Below, piece after piece: positions 34,306-37,657 of a stretch of 37,657 nucleotides of DNA (its first letter is position 1; the number at the start of each line of letters is the position of its first letter). A program made the position numbers and the translations under genes. Under the pieces are notes generated by a model that saw only the letters and a program-made list of their open reading frames with translations, had not been told where the DNA came from and did no database searches. The DNA lies in assembly GCA_022560735.1 (NCBI GenBank), contig JADFSO010000026.1:1-37657 (forward strand), given 5' to 3'. This DNA comes from Pseudomonadota bacterium (lineage in GTDB: Bacteria > Pseudomonadota > Gammaproteobacteria > Steroidobacterales > MnTg04).

Positions 34306-35772
34306 CTAATTATCCAAATATCTTGGGTCATCTTGGGTATTTAACCGCAAACCCTTATATTTAATCGTGCTGGCCTTAACTCTTAGGAATCCTCGCTCTA
34401 TTAGTGCATTGCTAAACCGTTTGTTTGAAACCGCGAACTCGCCGGTAGAATTTGCCCACTCTCGATACGCCGTGTATAACCAGTTAGCCTTTATTTCGTA
34501 TTCCTTATTACTGATGTCACAACGCTCCTCAAGGAAAGTGCCCAATACGTCCTGCTCTGAGCGGTAGTCTTTTGTTGCGTCTGTAACGGCCTTGGGAGGG
34601 TTTAGCCCCTGCGCCTGCCACTCTAAGCAGCCCTGCAAAGCCCAATTAAGAATTCCGGCGGCTTCCTTTTGGAGCTTGTCTCCTAAATCTAAATCCCGGT
34701 CTTGTTTAGATATTTGTACTTTGAAGGGTATTAAGTGAATTCGCCGCCAAATCCCCTCATCTGTACCCCTGATATCGGGCTTGTGGTTGCCAAAAATCCA
34801 TAGTTTGAATTCTGGATTAAACTGGAAAGGCCGACCAAACGGAAAGCGGGCCGTAATAGTATCGCCGCCAGTTAAGTCCTTTATTTTGGCTTCTGCGAAT
34901 CGCCTGCCTTCGTCTAACTCGGATGCAATAACTAACCGTACGCCTACCAAGTTAGCGACGTAATACTGGTCCGACGAATCCCGCTCTTTTGCTAAAAGGG
35001 TTTCTGCTCGTGTTGTTGATGCGTATTCGCCTAAAGCGTACTGAATCGCCTCCATAAGAGTGGTTTTCCCGTTAGAACCAGTACCGTACAAGAAGAAAAG
35101 GCATTGTTCGGATACTTTGCCGGTCAGCGAATAGCCCACTGCGCGTTGAATGTAACTAATTAACTCTTGGTCGCCGCCAAAAATCGTATCTAAAAACGAA
35201 TGCCATATTGGGCACAACGATCCTTCGCCATGAAACGCGGTTTTAGAGATATGAGTAATCAGGTCCTTCGGGTTAGGGTCGCGCATGATCCCCGTATTAA
35301 GGTTTATCGTGCCGTTTTGGACGTTCAACAGCATTGGATTTGTGTCCAGGCTTTCAGGATCAATAGCTATTCCAGGCTCGGATTTGGCAAGCTCCACCAT
35401 TGCCCCTCGTGCCGCTGCCGATTCGGAGCGGAGCGCGTGTTTTAACGCCTTCTCTTTGGAATCGCCTGAAAACTGGACTGCCTCAGCGCAAATGGTGGCG
35501 GTTGTTTCCTGGGCCAGTGCTTGTGCCTGACAAAGCGTGTCTGGCTTCCAGCGATTACCGTCCCAAACAAGCCACTCCCCCCGCAGATGTACCCAGCGCA
35601 CTTTGTTGCCATGTTGATAAGCGTACCGTTTTGCATTGCCCGTATCGGTAAATCTTTCTCCTGGGGCAATTCGGGTAACGTTATAATTGCCGTCAGCCTT
35701 GCGTTCGAGTAAATCAAACACGCTACCCTCAGCATTTCCTGAGTTGGTTCCTGCAACGTCGTCCTGGCTCAT
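34306..35772 (-). CDS. P4/D5-type phage primase-helicase
   Basis: A 488-residue SF3 helicase of the P4 alpha/D5 class. A D5_N region (GEWLVWDGNRWKPDT, INLNTGIMRDPNPKD) precedes the ATPase with Walker A FLYGTGSNGKTTLMEAI, Walker B-like VRLVIASELDEGRRF, sensor motif LWIFGNHKPDIRGTDEGIWR and the Arg-finger region RRIHLIPF. It would unwind and help start replication of the excised element. The usual N-terminal primase (Toprim or bifunctional) domain is not seen in the first ~90 residues, so priming may depend on the host or on another protein. ATG 35772 overlaps the stop of the preceding gene (ATGA); longer starts run through that gene and are rejected. Confidence 0.9.
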   Translation of the reverse strand: MSQDDVAGTNSGNAEGSVFDLLERKADGNYNVTRIAPGERFTDTGNAKRYAYQHGNKVRWVHLRGEWLVWDGNRWKPDTLCQAQALAQETTATICAEAVQFSGDSKEKALKHALRSESAAARGAMVELAKSEPGIAIDPESLDTNPMLLNVQNGTINLNTGIMRDPNPKDLITHISKTAFHGEGSLCPIWHSFLDTIFGGDQELISYIQRAVGYSLTGKVSEQCLFFLYGTGSNGKTTLMEAIQYALGEYASTTRAETLLAKERDSSDQYYVANLVGVRLVIASELDEGRRFAEAKIKDLTGGDTITARFPFGRPFQFNPEFKLWIFGNHKPDIRGTDEGIWRRIHLIPFKVQISKQDRDLDLGDKLQKEAAGILNWALQGCLEWQAQGLNPPKAVTDATKDYRSEQDVLGTFLEERCDISNKEYEIKANWLYTAYREWANSTGEFAVSNKRFSNALIERGFLRVKASTIKYKGLRLNTQDDPRYLDN

Positions 35773-36194
35773 GCGGCACCAACTTGGGGCAGTCTCGCCC
35801 CCCTTGCAGTTCGCTCTTGGAGACGAATTTTGTCCTGCTTTGCGTGGAGCCTTTTCTGGCGCGTTCCGGCGTCTATTTTTCTCAGGGTTTGCGGGGATCG
35901 CCTGCGCCACTGGTCGGGTTGTTTATCTCCAACGCAACGCATTGGGGAAGTTACCCCTCTGCTCTTTTCGCTCCTCTTTAATGCGTGCCGGGTTTTTGTG
36001 AGTAAGTTATTTACGAACTCATATCCTTCGGATTCGTACAATTGATGGAAAGACGCGTCAAATATCCATAACGCGACTTTCCCAGATTCGAGTGTTTGAA
36101 ACCATTCGTTAATTTGCCCCCTGATTGCCCCCTGATCCTGGTCAATTAAGGGGTCTGCACTTGAATTTTCGGTACTTTTGTGTATCCTAAACAT
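35769..36194 (-). CDS. Unknown element protein upstream of the primase-helicase
   Basis: A 141-residue protein (MFRIHKSTENSSADPLIDQD) with AAGGAAAG about 8 nt before ATG 36194. The first ~75 residues look like a compact acidic domain (INEWFQTLESGKVALWIFDA, YEFVNNLLTKTRHALKR). The last ~65 are Arg/Lys-rich and probably disordered. It has translational coupling with the helicase gene (ATGA). I do not recognise a family. A replication-accessory or DNA-binding role would fit the position and basic tail, but this is only a guess. Confidence 0.55.
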   Translation of the reverse strand: MFRIHKSTENSSADPLIDQDQGAIRGQINEWFQTLESGKVALWIFDASFHQLYESEGYEFVNNLLTKTRHALKRSEKSRGVTSPMRCVGDKQPDQWRRRSPQTLRKIDAGTRQKRLHAKQDKIRLQERTARGARLPQVGAA

Positions 36195-36231
36195 GTCAAT
36201 ATCTTTCCTTAAACCTATTGGCTTGATTGAC

Positions 36232-36262
36232 GAAATAGCTCAGCCTCAAACTGGGCTATTTC
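36232..36262. terminator. Hairpin between alpA-like gene and the next element gene
   Basis: GAAATAGCTCAG pairs with CTGGGCTATTTC (one G-T type exception) around a short loop, 38 nt upstream of the 36194 start and after the alpA stop. No clean T-run follows, so attenuation or mRNA processing is as likely as termination. Confidence 0.4.
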
Positions 36263-36340
36263 TATTTCCGGGACTTGAAATTCCGACCGTGTTTTCCTCT
36301 ACGCAAGTCCTTCTCGGCGTGCGTATTTTTTTGATTGGAA

Positions 36341-36526
36341 TTAAGCGACTTTCCCTTGGGATAAAATTTCCCTTATCCACTCGTCAACGGCTTCCGCGTC
36401 ATAGGCGACACGACCGCTGGAAATTCGGACTGATTTAGGAAATTCGCCTGCCTTTTCTTTACGCCATAAGGTTGGCTGGGACAGACTGGTTCTTTTTAGT
36501 ACTTCATCTCTCGATATTAACTGCAT
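36341..36526 (-). CDS. AlpA-family regulator
   Basis: A 61-residue helix-turn-helix protein: MQLISRDEVLKRTSLSQPTL, WRKEKAGEFPKSVRISSGRV and AYDAEAVDEWI. This is the typical AlpA/excisionase-like build (short winged helix ending V.EWI). AlpA proteins in P4 and CP4-57 elements activate int or control excision. ATG 36526 has GAGGTG about 5 nt ahead. It stands between two unknown genes on the minus strand. Confidence 0.85.
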   Translation of the reverse strand: MQLISRDEVLKRTSLSQPTLWRKEKAGEFPKSVRISSGRVAYDAEAVDEWIREILSQGKVA

Positions 36527-36600
36527 GGAACACCTCTTGGTTATCACAGAATATTCTTCTATATAGGAAGTATAACCAGGGGTGTTGGACAGAATCGGCG

Positions 36601-37092
36601 TTACTGTCCGGTGTCTTTTGTGTATTTTTTTGCTAACGAAAAATAGTGTTTTTTGTACGTGCTCTCGGCAATGGGGCTTGATGTCTTGTTTGTTTGGTAG
36701 TCGGTTTGCAAAAGTCCATCACCATCACCAAAAACCTCCCATTCCCCACTTATTAACCAATCTTCGGTAATTTTCCATGATCCCTCTACTTGTAAGGCAT
36801 CATATGATTCGCACTCTGTGAGGCGTTTCCAGGCGTTTTCTTTGGTTATTTTCGGGTTCTCAAGGATCAGATTAATTGTGGCGCCCACTATTCCGCCTTT
36901 CATGGTGCGAAGCTTGCCTTGCCCGCTACGGTTTTCTAAATACTCCTCAGGGAAACGATTGACTGTTTCACGTGCCGCCGTTAGGGTTGCGTCCTTTAAG
37001 ACTCTTTCACCGTCTACTACTTCCATTAGCTTTTTAGACAACCGGAAAAAATCTTTAATCTTGTATTCGTTTTCCTGACTCTTTTTTTTCAT
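36601..37092 (-). CDS. Unknown element protein (163 residues)
   Basis: Starts MKKKSQENEYKIKDFFRLSK with a good ribosome site (GAAGGAACGCA-ATG) and overlaps the preceding frame (ATGA). The N-terminal half is Lys/Glu-rich and helical. The middle has RTMKGGIVGATINLILENPK (a helix-turn-helix-like stretch) and ENAWKRLTECESYDAL. The C-terminal half has Trp- and Gly-rich beta-like sequence (WKITEDWLISGEWEVFGDGD). No family recognised. It may be a DNA-binding or cargo protein. AT-richer codons match the rest of the element. Confidence 0.55.
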   Translation of the reverse strand: MKKKSQENEYKIKDFFRLSKKLMEVVDGERVLKDATLTAARETVNRFPEEYLENRSGQGKLRTMKGGIVGATINLILENPKITKENAWKRLTECESYDALQVEGSWKITEDWLISGEWEVFGDGDGLLQTDYQTNKTSSPIAESTYKKHYFSLAKKYTKDTGQ

Positions 37093-37364
37093 TGCGTTCC
37101 TTCCTGCGCCCTTCTTAAAAGGCCAAGGCGGGCTGGCGAAGGTTGCCAGCTTTCGGGCATATCCAAATCATACGCCAAAGAAATCGCGCTGACAGTGGGC
37201 TTTTTAGCTTCGGGATTTTTCCAAGAAATGGGCCCAATAGCAGGGGAAACTTGGGGGAAATTGGATAATTTAGGGTAGTTTGTGGTATAAGAATGAAGTG
37301 AGCCGAAGGAGTGTGTAACCACTCCCCCGACTCTAACCACAGCCAGTAGGGTTAGTACTGACAA
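37089..37364 (-). CDS. Unknown small element protein, start uncertain
   Basis: A frame that ends by overlapping the next gene (ATGA). Its last ~45 residues (WKNPEAKKPTVSAISLAYDL, DMPESWQPSPARLGLLRRAQ) look protein-like. The upstream part has only TTG and GTG starts, and it enters the control region shared with the rightward gene, so the first ~30 residues may not be real. An ATG further in (MPESW...) would leave only ~23 residues. No family recognised. Confidence 0.35.
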   Translation of the reverse strand: MSVLTLLAVVRVGGVVTHSFGSLHSYTTNYPKLSNFPQVSPAIGPISWKNPEAKKPTVSAISLAYDLDMPESWQPSPARLGLLRRAQEGTQ

Positions 37365-37375
37365 TGGCTAAGCCG

Positions 37376-37453
37376 ATGTTATCAACATTAAGGCACGATT
37401 ACTCATACGGGTGGTCGTGCTTTTTTGTGCCTGCTGGCTCTTATAGGAGCTAA
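37376..37453 (+). CDS. Possible 25-codon leader peptide
   Basis: ATG 37376 opens MLSTLRHDYSYGWSCFFVPA plus GSYRS, ending TAA 2 nt before the next ATG. The frame covers a terminator-like hairpin and the Shine-Dalgarno of the following gene. A small leader translated across a terminator suggests attenuation control. No amino-acid run hints at a ligand. Confidence 0.3.
   Translation: MLSTLRHDYSYGWSCFFVPAGSYRS
37393..37426 (+). terminator. Terminator/attenuator-like hairpin ahead of the rightward gene
   Basis: GCACGA (37393-37398) pairs with TCGTGC (37415-37420) and is followed by TTTTTT (37421-37426). It stands 30 nt before the ATG at 37456, inside a possible leader peptide frame. A second hairpin (GGAGTG/CACTCC, about 37308-37326) lies upstream. 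Such paired hairpins fit P4-like immunity or attenuation regions, by analogy only. Confidence 0.55.
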
Positions 37454-37455
37454 TC

Positions 37456-37657
37456 ATGGCTAACAATCCCACAACGACAATTGATGAGAGACTGACCCAG
37501 GACGAATTGTCCGAACTGCGCGCTATTCGACGGTCGAGTATGGCAATTGAGTCTTGCGCGGAAATTATCAATGAACATCATGCCAATGAAGGGGGCCTTC
37601 CGAGCGAAGCAAGCGTATTTATTGCGCTTAATGTTGAGCAGGTAAGTGGGCTTGGCT
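37456..37657 (+). CDS. Unknown rightward element protein, N-terminal part (cut by window edge)
   Basis: 67 codons from ATG 37456 to the edge, with TAGGAG 7 nt ahead. It starts MANNPTTTIDERLTQDELSE, then LRAIRRSSMAIESCAEIINE and HHANEGGLPSEASVFIALNV. It is acidic and probably helical. It is the only rightward gene seen in the element and is read away from the integrase operon. No family recognised. Confidence 0.6.
   Translation, partial: MANNPTTTIDERLTQDELSELRAIRRSSMAIESCAEIINEHHANEGGLPSEASVFIALNVEQVSGLG

Overview
The window looks like chromosome from an uncultured or little-studied gammaproteobacterium of moderately high GC. The core gene order matches the one I know from Pseudomonas aeruginosa: ispB / rplU-rpmA-obgE / rpsT / murJ-ribF-ileS-lspA-ispH / minor pilins-pilY1-pilE / thiO. 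Membrane-anchored TolB-like/TPR proteins of the type seen here are, to my knowledge, abundant in marine gammaproteobacteria such as Woeseiaceae. This lineage guess is an inference and was not tested.

Layout. (1) Positions 1-5663 are an old, eroded mobile-element zone. It holds the start of a DUF2784 gene, a 45-nt piece of a tRNA-Phe 3' half (old attachment core), a tyrosine-recombinase C-terminal remnant joined to the end of a CapA-type gene, a NadS-like antitoxin without an intact toxin, a large ACP/acyl-ligase/acyltransferase fusion, and short fragments of an IS30 transposase, a molybdopterin oxidoreductase and a second tyrosine recombinase, ending at tRNA-Pro(CGG). (2) Positions 5977-11741 carry three tandem genes for membrane-anchored TolB-like/TPR proteins. 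The third is a mosaic of its neighbour and is cut by an in-frame TAA. (3) Positions 11790-22628 are housekeeping: isoprenoid chain synthesis (ispB), ribosomal proteins L21, L27 and S20, Obg GTPase, lipid II flippase, flavin synthesis, Ile-tRNA synthetase, signal peptidase II and IspH. Here ribF/ileS and ileS/lspA overlap by 4 nt. The gaps hold REP-like palindromic repeats. (4) Positions 22788-30327, on the minus strand, form a type IV pilus minor-pilin operon: fimT, fimU, pilV, pilW, pilX, a small unknown CxxC protein, pilY1, pilE. (5) thiO and a Fur/Irr-like regulator end at a clear terminator before tRNA-Thr(CGT). (6) From 32177 to the window's end lies a compact integrative element next to the 3' end of tRNA-Thr: integrase, excisionase-like protein, three overlapping micro-ORFs, HNH endonuclease, P4-type primase/helicase, AlpA-like regulator and several unknown proteins on the minus strand, then a divergent control region and the start of a rightward gene. 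Its far end and any cargo lie outside the window.

How the parts work together. Regions 3 and 4 are stable core genome. The pilus operon should build a PilY1-tipped type IV pilus, with core pilus-machine genes elsewhere. Regions 1 and 6 are tRNA-linked insertion zones of different age: region 1 is largely decayed, region 6 looks intact and possibly mobile. The most unusual points are the tandem TolB/TPR mosaic, the extra small CxxC protein inside the pilus operon, the chain of overlapping micro-genes in the element, and a histone-H1-like Lys/Ala tail on ribosomal protein L21.
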